DNA from: Acridotheres tristis
Lineage: Eukaryota; Chordata; Aves; Passeriformes; Sturnidae
Assembly: GCA_037013685.1 (NCBI GenBank)
Contig: CM072919.1
Span: 49,682,616-49,746,615 of the forward strand
Length of the DNA: 64,000 bases
Direction: 5' to 3'
The notes beneath the pieces are model-generated. The model worked only from the letters and a program-made list of their open reading frames with translations. It did not search any database and had not been told where the DNA came from. Shown in pieces: positions 1 to 11,024 of the stretch. Position 1 is the first letter of the stretch. Each line of letters begins with the position of its first letter. The translations under genes and the position numbers were made by a program.

Positions 1-618
1 CAGTTACAACCCATGTGTCAGAACACAAGAAGTGCTTTCTGTCCTCTCACAGAAGCTCTGTTTAGACAGCATGAAAGGGTTTCCAATGCTCATTAAACCT
101 CTTTTGGAATGGAACATTTTAGTTAGTAGTAGGACTTTAGGCTTTTATTTTTCTCACTGAAGATGTATAACACTTTAAACACACCTAGCAAAGTGATAAT
201 CTGGTTACAGAAATAAATAGACCCTACTTCAGAGTTGTGCATCTCACACTGGAATATGAGATGCTTACCACTGGTAAAGTAATAAACACTTTTGACAACC
301 TACAAGTGATATGAAGAAAAGGTGGAGGCCACAGTATGCTTTAAATAATTAAAAATCAAATTTATAAAAATTTAAAAAAGCAAAAAGGACAAGATTGAGA
401 AATTATATTGCTCAACAAAATATGGATACTTGCTTCAGGATAATACAGTTACTTTCTTAAGAGGAAATTAGGGTAAAAAGAAGCATTTTACTTAAATGTG
501 TCACCTGTTGATTTTTCTTACTACCATTCTTTCTACCACTAAGAAAACACAACAAGGAATTTTACTATAGATGTTTCAAAAAAGTGTTCAGGAAATAAGA
601 AATTAACTCTTGTGTATG
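1..618. other. AT-rich single-copy DNA, no gene seen
   Basis: This stretch has no long open frame, no splice-flanked exon candidate and no repeat that I recognise. It ends at the left target-site copy of the ERV. Confidence 0.6.
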
Positions 619-624
619 CTTGGG
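619..624. repeat. Target-site duplication, left copy
   Basis: CTTGGG lies directly before the LTR terminus TGACG. The identical hexamer follows the other LTR. Confidence 0.9.
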
Positions 625-825
625 TGACGTGGCCCACCTTTTCCACCCCGCACTGACTCGCCCAGCTAGCTCCTGAAGGCGAGACCAGTGCCGAGAGTGG
701 CCCACTTCCAGGATTCAGGGGAACCCGGAATGTGGGTAGGGCTCTGAACCCTCACGGCCGTACACGCGTCCGGGGAGGAGCAAAGGATCGAGACAGAGTC
801 CTTCTGAGGTTCCGGGGAAGCGGGA

Positions 826-831
826 TTTATT
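826..831 (-). promoter_or_regulatory. LTR poly(A) signal
   Basis: AATAAA on the minus strand, with an equivalent at 3557-3562 in the 5' LTR. Its place downstream of the TATA-like box fits an R-U5 boundary. Confidence 0.6.
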
Positions 832-901
832 GAGGGAGAGAGGACAACCAGAATCGGGGGAAGGGAACCACAGAAGGCAGGGAACACAGGTGTACAGCAA
901 C

Positions 902-908
902 TTAAATA
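902..908 (-). promoter_or_regulatory. LTR TATA-like box
   Basis: TATTTAA on the minus strand, about 70 bp upstream of the AATAAA in the same LTR. The copy in the other LTR is at 3633-3639. Confidence 0.6.
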
Positions 909-1282
909 GGGGCCCTCCCCCAAGGGAGGGTACAATACAGCACCAATGGCTACAGTTTGGGGTGTAACATAAGGCAGGGCTGATTATACATACAACGAAT
1001 AGGGGGAAACATAGGCGGGGAAATACATGTAACATCAAATCATATGCTAAGAAGGGGATGACTGATACAGAAGATACTAGAAGGATGGGGGGGCTAGGAG
1101 GGATTGACAGTCTTCGGGGCAGGGACTAGAGTGAGGGACAGGGAAGGTTCTGGAAGGTGGGTTGGGGCTTGGGTTGATTGATCAAGGGAAGGCGGGAATT
1201 AGGGCAACGGAATTATAACGGAGGGGGGGTTACAAACAATAGAACAAACCATCAAATAACAATAAAATAACGCAATACAACA

Positions 1283-1294
1283 TCTCCACCTTTT
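1283..1294 (-). promoter_or_regulatory. Polypurine tract of the ERV
   Basis: On the minus strand the 12 bases AAAAGGTGGAGA abut the 3' LTR. This is the expected position for the plus-strand DNA primer of reverse transcription. One T interrupts the purine run. Confidence 0.8.
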
Positions 1295-1457
1295 CATTTT
1301 AAGAAGATTAAGTTGATGGTACCAGTGTGGGGGAGACGCCTTTGAAAGGCACCTTTGAAATCTTAAAAACTGAAATGGTAGGGGAAATAGGAAACAAAAC
1401 TGACATCATTAACAGAACTGTTCAAAACATAGAAGTGAACCATCCCGATAAAGTCCT

Positions 1458-1622
1458 TTAGTTTTTTAGATTTGCTTCTGGTGACTTCGCCTGAGTGTCT
1501 TGATGTCGGTGATGGTGAAGACGACTTTTGTGCTGCCCACAGATATCCTTAGGGTCCACCGGAGACAGGGTTGCATCCTCCACGGGGTGCTCCAAGTACA
1601 GGGAGCATCCCGAGGAGGTCAT
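1458..1622 (-). CDS. Small ERV ORF of 54 codons downstream of the candidate acceptor
   Basis: The ORF begins at the first ATG after the candidate acceptor at 1697 and ends at TAA at 1458. It encodes 54 residues, with a central stretch rich in His, Arg and Lys. I do not recognise it. It lies between the internal deletion and the polypurine tract, so it may be the frame-shifted remains of envelope coding, a small accessory product of a spliced mRNA, or chance. The missing ATGs in the leader and after the acceptor would let ribosomes reach it. No function is assigned. Confidence 0.3.
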   Translation of the reverse strand: MTSSGCSLYLEHPVEDATLSPVDPKDICGQHKSRLHHHRHQDTQAKSPEANLKN

Positions 1623-1696
1623 GGGGATGGGGAAGGGTTTGCAGGGGGAACCCCAGGGGCGCTTAGGGTATTTTGAAGGAAAGGGGAGGTTATCCT

Positions 1697-1711
1697 TCTA
1701 AAAAGAAAAGA
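1697..1711 (-). promoter_or_regulatory. Candidate splice acceptor near the ERV 3' end
   Basis: On the minus strand a pyrimidine-rich run ends in CTTTTTAG, with AAGGATA following. It could pair with the leader donor at 3139/3140 and would skip the gag remnant. Confidence 0.4.
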
Positions 1712-1814
1712 GGCAACATAATTCATATAACACTTTAGGGAACTGGGGAAAGGAAAAAGGGTTTAGGAAAGGATTCTTAAAGGGGGTGTCTGAGCCACCC
1801 GAGGACTGTTGATG

Positions 1815-2936
1815 TCAAATGGAGGAGCGTCTTCGACGACGCAAGGAGGCGACCTTTACGTCCTTTAGGATTGGCCCCAGCTGAGACCTGTGTATGCTGT
1901 CAGCCAGAGCCAAGCCCAAGGGGGGATGTGGATCCCATTCTTGGATCCCCTGTCGCCTCCAGTAAACGTCCTCCCCCGAGTCCCCCTGGAAGCCTGCCTC
2001 ATTTTCCTCCTCACACGAGGCAGCACTGAGCTCCGCTCTTTTCTGTTCCTCCTGAGATGACCCTCCTTCAGGATCACAACAGGAGGGGCCTGCTGGGGGC
2101 GGAGCTGAATGACACAATTGGGCAGACTCTGACATGGGGAAAGGACAGAGGGTGGTAACTGGGGAAGGGAATGGACTGGGATAAGGATCAAGGGGAGGAG
2201 CCGAGGGAGAAGAAAGGGACGGGACAGGAGGAGGAGCACAAGGGGACGACCACGCCACATGGTCGATGCCCTCTTGTGCTCCAGGGATAGGGGCGCCATT
2301 TTGTGGCTCAGGGTAAGATGCAAGGGTGGGTCCCGGGGTAGGAGCAGGTGCGAGGATAGGGGTGAAAACCGGAGATGGAACTGGGGTAATAACTGGAGAA
2401 ACTGGGGGAAAAGGTTTCAGGGCAGAGGGATTTAGGGAAGGATCCCTGGCAGCAGGGCCCTTGCCACCAGGGCTAGGGAACTGGGGAGCCTGCGGGGGGC
2501 CAGGCGAGCAGTCACTGGTTTCCCTGGCCAGGCTCGCCTGCGATCGTTGCTGAGCTGCCCCGCCCAGATCCCCCGGTATAGGGATTGAGGGGTCGGGAAA
2601 AGGGAAAGGTGAGACAGGGTAAACTGGGGAGGTTTGCTTTGGCTTACTGTCCACTCCCTTATTCTCTTTTATAACAGACCGAATTGTAAAAAACAACACA
2701 ATGAATTTTCCAACTGAATAGTCCCCCTGGGCCCCTAACTCTGATATCCTCAAGCCCAGTGCGTCTCAAAAGGGGACAGTTTTTACACTTTGAGGGGACA
2801 CTTCAGGAAAATGCAAAGTAAGCCATCTAATGAACTTTTTTAAACTTCCCTTAGAAAAATTTTTCTTCCCTCCCACCAGGGTACCCACAACTTGGTTGTA
2901 AATCTCTCTCTGCTGCACCGAAAATTTAGCACCCAT
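1815..2936 (-). pseudogene. ERV gag remnant: matrix and proline-rich region, broken
   Basis: The frame opens at an ATG at 2936-2934 with Met-Gly at the start, as in N-myristoylated retroviral matrix proteins. It runs 56 codons into an in-frame TGA at 2768-2766. The same frame then stays open from about 2765 to the TGA at 1817-1815, some 310 codons. The second part is very rich in Pro and Ser and contains a PSAP motif, the core of the ESCRT-recruiting late domain of many retroviruses. It ends in a run of five arginines. Capsid, the major homology region and zinc knuckles are absent, so gag is truncated as well as interrupted. The matrix-like opening and position after the leader support gag. 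The late-domain role is inferred. Confidence 0.75.
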
Positions 2937-3335
2937 ACTCTGATCTTACTGGTCGGCACAGCAAAATCCACCCCTGCCTGCAGCAAAGGACAACTTCAAA
3001 AACTAAAAATAAGGGCTCGGGGAACCACCTAGGGCTAGAGCCCGTTGCCCCCTCCCGGGGCAATGCTCCCTGCCCTCACCATGGGGTGGCCAGCCCCCGT
3101 AAGTCCCTTTTACCCCTAGGGTCCCTGGGGGATACTTACCCTCCCGTGGTCCCGAGCGTGGTGCTGCAGACAAGGTCTCCTCCCCCGAGGACAGCCCTCC
3201 TGGTGCTGGAAGGTTGTTGTCCTCACCCCTGGGAATGCTGCCAGAATCAGCCTGCTGTCACCAGGGTAGCTAACGGCCAAGACTTCCAGATCCTCGGATC
3301 CTTGGAAGTTCTTCGTGGGGTCACTCTGTCGAATG
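2937..3335 (-). other. ERV untranslated leader
   Basis: This is the stretch between primer binding site and gag start. It includes the candidate splice donor at 3134-3140. It would be expected to hold the packaging signal, which cannot be located by eye. Confidence 0.6.
3134..3140 (-). promoter_or_regulatory. Candidate major splice donor in the ERV leader
   Basis: On the minus strand the sequence reads GAGG then GTAAGTATC, a near-ideal donor. It lies in the untranslated leader about 200 bp after the primer binding site, where simple and betaretroviral donors usually lie. No ATG is present between the primer binding site and the donor. Confidence 0.6.
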
Positions 3336-3353
3336 GCCCCACGTTGGGCACCA
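3336..3353 (-). promoter_or_regulatory. Primer binding site, tRNA-Lys1,2-like
   Basis: On the minus strand this reads TGGTGCCCAACGTGGGGC, starting 2 bp after the 5' LTR. It matches the Lys1,2-type site of betaretroviruses except for T in place of C at the fourth base, judged from memory of that family. Confidence 0.8.
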
Positions 3354-3355
3354 GC

Positions 3356-4013
3356 TGACACGGCCCGCCTTCTCCACCCTGCACCGACTCACCCAGCTAG
3401 CTCCTGAAGGTGAGACCAGCGCCGAGAGTGGCCCACTTCCAGGATTCAGGGGAACCCGGAATGTGGGTAGGGCTCTGAACCCTCACGGCCGTACACGTGT
3501 CCAGGGAGGAGCAAAGGATCGAGACAGAGTCCTTCTGAGGTTCCGGGGAAGCGGGATTTATTGAGGGAGGGAGGACAACTGGGATCGAGGGAAGGGAACC
3601 ACAGAAGGCAGGGAACACAGGTGTACAGCAACTTAAATAGGGGCCCTCCCCCAAGGGAGGGTACAATACAGCACCAATGGCTACAGTTTGGGGTGTAACA
3701 TAAGGCAGGGCTGATTATACATACAACGAATAGGGGGAAACATAGGCGGGGAAATACATGTAACATCAAATCATATGCTAAGAAGGGGATGACTGATACA
3801 GAAGATATTAGAAAGATAGGAGGGGCTAGGAGGGATTGACAGTCTCCGGGGCAGGGACTAGAGTGAGGGACAGGGAAGGTTCTGGAAGGTGGGTTGGGAC
3901 TTGGGTTGATTGATCAAGGGAAGGCGGGAATTAGGGCAATTGAATTATAACGGGGGAGGGGTACAAACAATGGAACAAACCATCTAATGACAATAAAATA
4001 ACGCAATACAACA
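3356..4013 (-). repeat. ERV 5' LTR (minus-strand sense)
   Basis: This copy would have driven transcription of the element. The TATA-like TATTTAA is at 3639-3633 and AATAAA at 3562-3557. Primer binding site and leader follow it on the minus strand. It has the same length as its partner and is aligned to it without net gaps. Confidence 0.92.
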
Positions 4014-4019
4014 CTTGGG
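4014..4019. repeat. Target-site duplication, right copy
   Basis: CTTGGG lies directly after the LTR terminus ...TACAACA and matches 619-624 exactly. A 6-bp duplication fits class II retroviral integration. Confidence 0.9.
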
Positions 4020-5737
4020 TGTCATACTTGTCTTGTAAATAAATGTGTCTGCACAAATAAATAAGACAATGCAGTTTAGGTCGGGGTTTGTGGTTTGTTT
4101 GTTTGTTTTAATTGGGAACTTCAAATATTTTTTTCATATGAAAGAAATCTCTAATTGATAATAATTATATAATTAATTCTACACAATTCAAGCTTGCAGA
4201 GCATTGCAGTACAGAAGAGATAAAATCATTCCAAAGAATAAAATAATTACAAATAGCCTGCTCATGTAGGGCATCTTTTACACTTAAGAAAACCATAGAA
4301 ATAAGCACAAAAATTTGCTTGTTGTTCAGGGTTTGTTTTTTTTATTAAATGTTTTATCTGTGTCAAGCAGATTGCTAACGAGAATCATTTTCCAGGTGAT
4401 TTCTGTGGTATATAAAAGAGACCATTTCCCCCCTCAGCTTTGTATTTTCAAAACCCCAGAGTAATCCGTTCCTTCCAAAGAAATATTCCTTTCAAATGAC
4501 TGATGAATGGCAGCATCCATCAGCTTGTGGATGAATTGACAACTGGACATTTTAACAGAAGCAATGCATAAAGTGGCATTATAGATGAGCTGAACAATTG
4601 AGTAGTTTGTGCCACTAGTTATAATTAGATGTTACAGCTCAGTGGTGTGGTGAATTGTTCAGCTCCAAAAGGTATTTCACCAATACAATAATTGCAGATG
4701 CATATCTGTCATGTGCCCAAATCATTGTCTGCACTTGTGCCTCTAGAAAGGAGCAATGGCAGAAAGAAACCGGTGAAGAATGAACTCAAGAGAAAGGACT
4801 CATCTGCATTTCAGGTAGATTGCCACAGAAATAAATTCTTCTCAATCCTATAATTTTTCCTAAATCCTGCTAGCAGTGCTTTTCTCATAAATGGGAGAAA
4901 GAGTGGGTGTGCCTGTTCTTTCAGTAGAAACACAGCATGATTTTTCTTGAAGTGCAGTATGCACTGAACTATAAACTGACTGTATCTCTATGTCTGTTGG
5001 ATGAAATTTTTAATGTGGTGTGTGAAGGAGGAATCATTTTGAGTATGAGCTACCCAACTATGTCAGTTAAAAAACTAAGAGTAGAAATATATTACTACTA
5101 TTAGAGCTAACCATATAGCTTCTTCCTGACTGAGAACAAATATTCCATCAAACTCTTGTTTGCATTGTTTTACTGTAAATCATAAATTTATAATTTCATT
5201 GTAAATCCATTGTCTTATTCCCTATTTTTGACAGTAAGGATTTATGAGTAATCAATAATAGAAATACTGATTTCTTACAGCAGATTTCTGTGTTTCTACT
5301 GTGAAAAGTATCATGCAGATTTAGAGAAATCATTGAAACACATCACATTACTATAATCTATGTGATTTCAGAGGGTGTTAAATACCAAAAACCATTTATG
5401 TCCCTTACAAGATTCAATCACATCTCAGCTGCTTCCAGAGGAAGGAACAGCAGGTTCATGGTATAAAACGTTAATATCAGTTTCTTGGGCCCTGGAGTGA
5501 TAACAGATTTTGTTTTGGAATAAAGAAAAGATTTTTAAGAAGCTGATCAGTTTTCTGAGTTATTTAATGACTTATTATTTACTGTGCAATATAGAAATTG
5601 TGAGGTACCTTATCACACCATATTGGGTGATTCAACAGTTCACTGTGAAAAATAACAGTTTTCTATAGATGATTTAAATACCTTTCAGAAATTCCTCTTT
5701 TTCACAGCCATGAATTTTGTCCTGAATATACAGGGAG
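4020..5737. other. Single-copy AT-rich DNA with a possible conserved noncoding block
   Basis: No gene or recognised repeat is visible. Around 4380-4880 the base composition is even, low-complexity tracts are few, and homeodomain- and octamer-like words occur. That resembles a conserved noncoding element, but I cannot test conservation. Confidence 0.3.
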
Positions 5738-7240
5738 GTTCTTGAACTCATGGTTCAAGAATCATGGTTTGGGTTGGAAGGGACCTTTACAATTCAATTC
5801 CCCCTGGCACAGACAGGGACATCTTTCAGGACAGCAGGTTGCACAAAAGCAGGTTGCACAACAGCAGGTTCAACAATCGGGCCTTGAACACTTCCAGGTA
5901 TTTGGAGCAAATTGTTCCAGTGTCTTACCACACTTACTGTAAAAAAATTTCTTCTTTATATCTGATCTAAACCAATTCTTTTTCATTTTAAAACCATTAG
6001 CCCTAGTCCTGTTATTACAGGGACTGGTAAAAAAGCACTTGCCATCATTCTTGTAAGCTCCCTTTTTATATTGAAAGGCCCTGCATCCTTTACATAATCA
6101 AAGTTTGAACAACTTTAACTCTCTCATCGTATTATCACACGAGATTGTACTAGCCCTTTGACCATTTTCAAGGTCCTCATCCGGACCCTCTCTGACACAT
6201 TCATGTGCTTTTTAGTGCTGAGAGTCCCAGAGATGGATGCAGTGGTCCAGGTGAGGTCTTACCAGTGCAGAGCGAAGGAGGAAAATCATCTCACTCAACC
6301 TACTGGCCCCACTTTTTTGCTGCAACTCAAGATACCATTGACCTTCTATGCTGCAAATACACTTTGCTGCCTCATGTCCAATTTTTCCTTTCTCAATATC
6401 TCCAAGTCCTTTTCCATAGGGCTGCTCGCAATCCAGTCATACCCCAGCCTGTCCTGATGCTGGGGAGTGTCCCAATCCATGTGCAGGACCTTTCACTTGA
6501 CCTTGTTCTATCTCCCTTGTGACTATCAAGCTGTTCACCCACCTCTCAGGTCTGTCAAGGTCCCTCTGCATGTCATCCCTCTAGTGCATCAACTGCACTT
6601 CATCTTGGTGTAATCCAAAAATTTGCTGAGTATGCAAATAATCTCACTGTGTAATTAATAAAGACACTGAACAGCACTGGCCCAAGTACAGACTCCTGAG
6701 GGACACCATATGTTACTGATCTCAATCTAGACACTGAGACTGCAACACTTTGCATAGGGCTATCCCGTCAATTCCTTATCCATCTAATAATTCATCCATC
6801 AAACCTCTCCAACATAATGAAAGGATATGGATTGAATCATTTCAAGTCCAGATAGAGGACATCAGTAGCTCTTTCCTTATTCTCTAGCTCCATCATTCTC
6901 CATAGAAGGCCACAAGCTTACTCAGATAGGATTTGCCTTGGTGACCCCATGCTAGCTGTTTCTAATCATATCTGTCTTTCCTGTGCTTTGTCTGGCTTCC
7001 AGGGGGGTCTGTTCCATGATGTGATGAGCCACAGTGGTGAGGCTGACTAATCAGTAGTTTCCAAAGTCCCTTTTTATACTCTTTATAATAACTCTTTATA
7101 TACTCTTTATAATGTCTTCTCTTTTCCAGGTACTGGGAATTCATCTGATTGCCATGACTTTTTCAAATACAGTGGAATATTCCTCTTCAGTAAAATTTTC
7201 TAAATTTCTGATGCTCATTCATGGTGTCAGTATTGGAAAT
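5738..7240 (-). mobile_element. CR1 LINE, 3' part, old and degraded
   Basis: Read on the plus strand, the left end shows the reverse complement of a CR1 3' end (TTTGGGTTGGAAGGGACC and the text that usually follows). It then continues through 3' untranslated and reverse-transcriptase sequence toward 7240. The frames are broken by many stops and indels. The insert also has a 15-bp motif repeated about three times near 5845-5880 and a small A/T tandem near 7070-7110. Confidence 0.85.
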
Positions 7241-10200
7241 TTAAAGGTTATTATATGCTGACTCTTCACAGAGAGAGAACCTGTAATTGTAACTGGAATA
7301 TGCACTACTCCTCTAAGTACTTGTTGGAGCTTACTACTACACAGTAGGTAGCTGTGCAAATGTTGTGCACTGTATCCCTGTTCTTCATCTCCCAACAAGG
7401 CAGCTGCATGCTTGCAGGAATAGCTGGGTTGAAAAGCTGTCTTTACCATTTTTTGAAATATGGGTAGACAAAGCCAACAGGACTAAAAAGAACAACTCAC
7501 TCTTGAAATTAAGATTTTCATGATTCAGAATAATATTTACCCTGCATTTCGTTGATTAGGGTTACACGAACAGTCATCTGAATCATATTTTTTCCTATTT
7601 TCTCATTTGGATGAACCACTAGAAAGTGACGAGATAAAGAACAGATTTGTTGAAACAGTTTTATCTTCTCTGCAACACCAATGGAGGCTGAAAAAATAAT
7701 TTAAAAGTTCAGAAAAGTTTTAGTTTCTCAGAATTCAAAATATGTTGTGAATGCTACTTTTGCATTTCTCAGCATATTCTTGTCTTTAATAGACCCCTTT
7801 GGAATAGCTTAGATCTCCAGGTTAAAAGTTTCATGGAAATGTATGATTTTAGGTTAATTTTTTTTCTGGAATGTCAGTTCAAGGTTCAATTAAACTCTTG
7901 AGGAATGACTAAGTATTTCGGTTCACCAGCTGGGCTTGCTTTTGTGCCATGTTTTATGTTTCAAATAAATTCAGGTGGTACCTGTGAGTCATATGAAATT
8001 TTTGACAGAGAAGCTTCTTGGAAATCTTCCAAGAAAAATATTACCACTTTTGCACAAAAAGCTTTTCTGAATTTAGCAAGGCATGTCTCACATTAAACAG
8101 CAATAAAACAATAAACCTCAAAAATATATTCCTTGCTTTACTGTTGTACTTTTGCATTTATTTGTTTGGCTACTTTTGTTAGAGGCCAAGATTCAGTACT
8201 GGCACTTACTCATGTTTGTGTAGCTACTAGCTGAGCAAGGGCTCAGTAACAAGGTCATACCACATTTCTTGTAAAGTTTTTAAATAATGTTAATAATAGA
8301 TAGGAAAAGCATAATCTTGAATGTCTTCTATTTTTTCTAAAAACAAAGACAGTAGTCTTCTATCTTTGCAAACATAGATACTTGCAAAGGATACCTACAA
8401 AAATAGCAAGTACTTAGTAGCAAAGGGAAGTCTCCCAACCTCTGAAGTTAAATTTGTGCTTTCAGTCTGAACATTTTCTTGGATGAATTTCTTCATTCCC
8501 CATGTGAGTCACATGGCACTGAAATAATCCAAAACATTTTAGACAAACTGTGCAGAACTGTGTGCTTATTAAACTAATAAATGACTAAGGCAATAAGAGT
8601 CTATATGTCAAAGGCTTTACCTCAGACTAAAGAGCAGGGCTATCCCTCAATAATAACAGCCTGGTAATGAGGAAGATTCTGATGTACTATGAAAAACTAT
8701 TTCAGACTATCTTTCTTCAATAACTGTATTCCCTTTTTGGTTATATAGAGTAAGATTCTAATTCAGGAAATCTGACCCATGTAGCTTGCATCATTCAAAA
8801 GCCATACTAGCACACAGTCACTTTACTCAAGTGATTGATCTCTAGCATTCTGCCACTTGGCCAGTTTCTATGGAACCTATTACTGGCAAAACATCTGTGC
8901 TAGTTCTTTTTGTCTGCATCAGCATATGTTGGGCAATGAAGCACAAAATTTGCAAATAGTATCCTTAATTTTAATACACAATTGTAAACTACACACTGCT
9001 TTTATTGTCTTTCCTCCCTCTGCCCCAACCCATGTAAGTATTCGGTTGCATTTCACAGCTCAAATTCAGAGAAGAAAAATGCAAACCAAATATTTAACTT
9101 AGAGCAATCATTCTCCATTACTAAGATTGTCTGGAGGAATATATGAATATATAAAGGTGACTTAAACCTTAGCAGCAAAAATGTACTGTATATAGACAGT
9201 GTAATTAGTTTCTTGAAGCCTTGCCTCTAGTTTTACACTTGATCAGTTATTTCTTCAATGAAGTAATATTCTGCATGGTTAGACAAGGTCTTTAAAGCAA
9301 TTAAAAAAGGTTAATTGTACCAAATTAGCATATCTAATGTGATACTAATGCCACAATATGTGGTGAATACCAGTTTTACCCACCATATTTATTTAATTGG
9401 CATGTCTATTTGTCTAAGTATTTCTGAACACAACCTCCTGGATATCTGCAATTGAATAGTTTAATTTCTTTTTAATCATTATTTTCTTCCATTAATTACT
9501 TACTATTAAATATTCAGCTTCTTTCTATCCTGCACAAACCTTAACATATCTGTTAATCTGCATTTTTATTTCTACAATAAAATAGTGGAGGTGATCTGGC
9601 CATTACATCTCTTGAATATATATATTGTTTTTTTAAATGCAGCTAACATGCCTATTAAGTTCAAAGATAGCACTGGGTAGGTTCAGTGAACTAAATTTCA
9701 CATTGTTTAAGCCAGAACATTTAAGCATCCTTTAGCATGTGCGTACTCTTGTATTTTTTAACCTTAATCTGAGAAAAATAAATCACAATTTATTAAAAGA
9801 CATTGGCACCAGGAAAATCCTAAACTTTTCTTTCTGTTATATTAAGCCAGTCCACTGATTATATCCCCAGTGACAGCCATGGCTAAAAGGGGATAGTGTG
9901 AGCTAGATGTGAGCAGGAATCCATAGTGAAACATGAACCAAGGTTTAATTTTGCAAAACTGTATTAGTCATATGGCAATGCTAGCTTACCACAGACATTT
10001 GTCTGTGATTTTCACTGCATTTTGAAGAATGGTGAAAAAGCTAAAAAGTAAAATTATTTTGAACTATTTTGAATTAAAAATTATTAGGAGATGAAGACGA
10101 GGAGACAATGACAGTGGGTTCTTCTTTAACTGGGAAAAAAAGGGCTTTCAGAATTTGTTTTCACAACTATCTTTGGTGGTATAAGGGAGAAGACTAGATG

Positions 10201-11024
10201 AAGTAAGCTCAGATCAAGTAGAACACAACTGAGAAGCAGAGAATGAGAAGTTAATTAAAAAAAAAAAGAAAAAACTAAAGACTTAGATGAGAAGATGATG
10301 TTTGAAATAAGATCAGAAGTTACAGAAAACCGAGAAGGCAGGAAAATGTAATAAATTTTCCTGTAAGTGAAGTTTGATTTAACAGATGATGAAAAGGACA
10401 AAATAAAATAATTATTTTCAGAATAAAATGTATGTTGTAATGAAATCAGAAAAGTATTTTCATAACTTTTGAGAAGCATACTTTGTAGCTCATGACAGAC
10501 TTTTTTAACTATATTGCAGAGTAGTAGTGGTACAGGGCAATGAGAATGAGGGGCATTGGGAACAAACTAAGACACTAATGCTGGATTTGAGGAAAAAATT
10601 ACAAAATGCACAAATATCTCTTGCAGCCTTATCTATCAAAATTTTTCATTGCTTAACTGCTCACACATTTTTAACTAATCTTTGTAAATTTTAAAGTTGC
10701 AATTATAATGGTATGCTTTTAATCACATTTTCTGAAAAAGTTTAATACTTACTCTTTGAAGCTGGTTTATATAAAAATAAAATTTAGTTGTTGTATAAAA
10801 AAAGAAACAATGAAATTCAAAATTAATGATCTATTTATGATTTCTTTCTATTTCATAAATTATCTTTTATATTAATTTTATCATCTATTTATTCTGTTTG
10901 AATCCATTTTTAAACACGTAAACATGCTTACACTCTATTTTGTCATAAAAGAAGTGACTGTGTCTAAATCAAGGTTAAAAGTACCTGGGTTGATGTACAG
11001 GTCTGTGATTAGTACAAGTTGATA
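7241..11024. other. Single-copy AT-rich DNA, no gene seen
   Basis: Only short open frames occur, without coding character. I see no recognised repeat. Confidence 0.5.

Larger units (their letters stand above)
625..1282 (-). repeat. ERV 3' LTR (minus-strand sense)
   Basis: This LTR is 658 bp with TG...CA ends. Read on the minus strand it has a TATA-like TATTTAA at 908-902 and an AATAAA poly(A) signal at 831-826, in the right order. It differs from the other LTR at roughly 30 sites by eye (about 4-5%), mainly transitions. About 217 bp (858-1075) match perfectly. Confidence 0.92.
625..4013 (-). mobile_element. Class II (betaretrovirus-like) endogenous retrovirus, internally deleted
   Basis: The element reads on the minus strand. 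It has two LTRs of equal length (625-1282 and 3356-4013, 658 bp each), both bounded by TG...CA. An exact 6-bp direct repeat, CTTGGG, flanks it at 619-624 and 4014-4019. A tRNA-Lys1,2-like primer binding site sits 2 bp inside the 5' LTR and a polypurine tract abuts the 3' LTR. The internal region is only about 2.07 kb. It holds a leader, the matrix and proline-rich part of gag, and a short 3' segment. I see no capsid, protease, reverse transcriptase, integrase or envelope coding. The 6-bp duplication and Lys primer type are typical of class II ERVs. It is defective and probably could have moved only with proteins supplied by a relative. Confidence 0.93.

Noticed and set aside
666..1038. Minus-strand frames of 89 and 107 codons, repeated at 3397-3769
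   Set aside because: They lie inside the two LTRs and exist twice only because the LTR is duplicated. They overlap promoter and R-U5 sequence.
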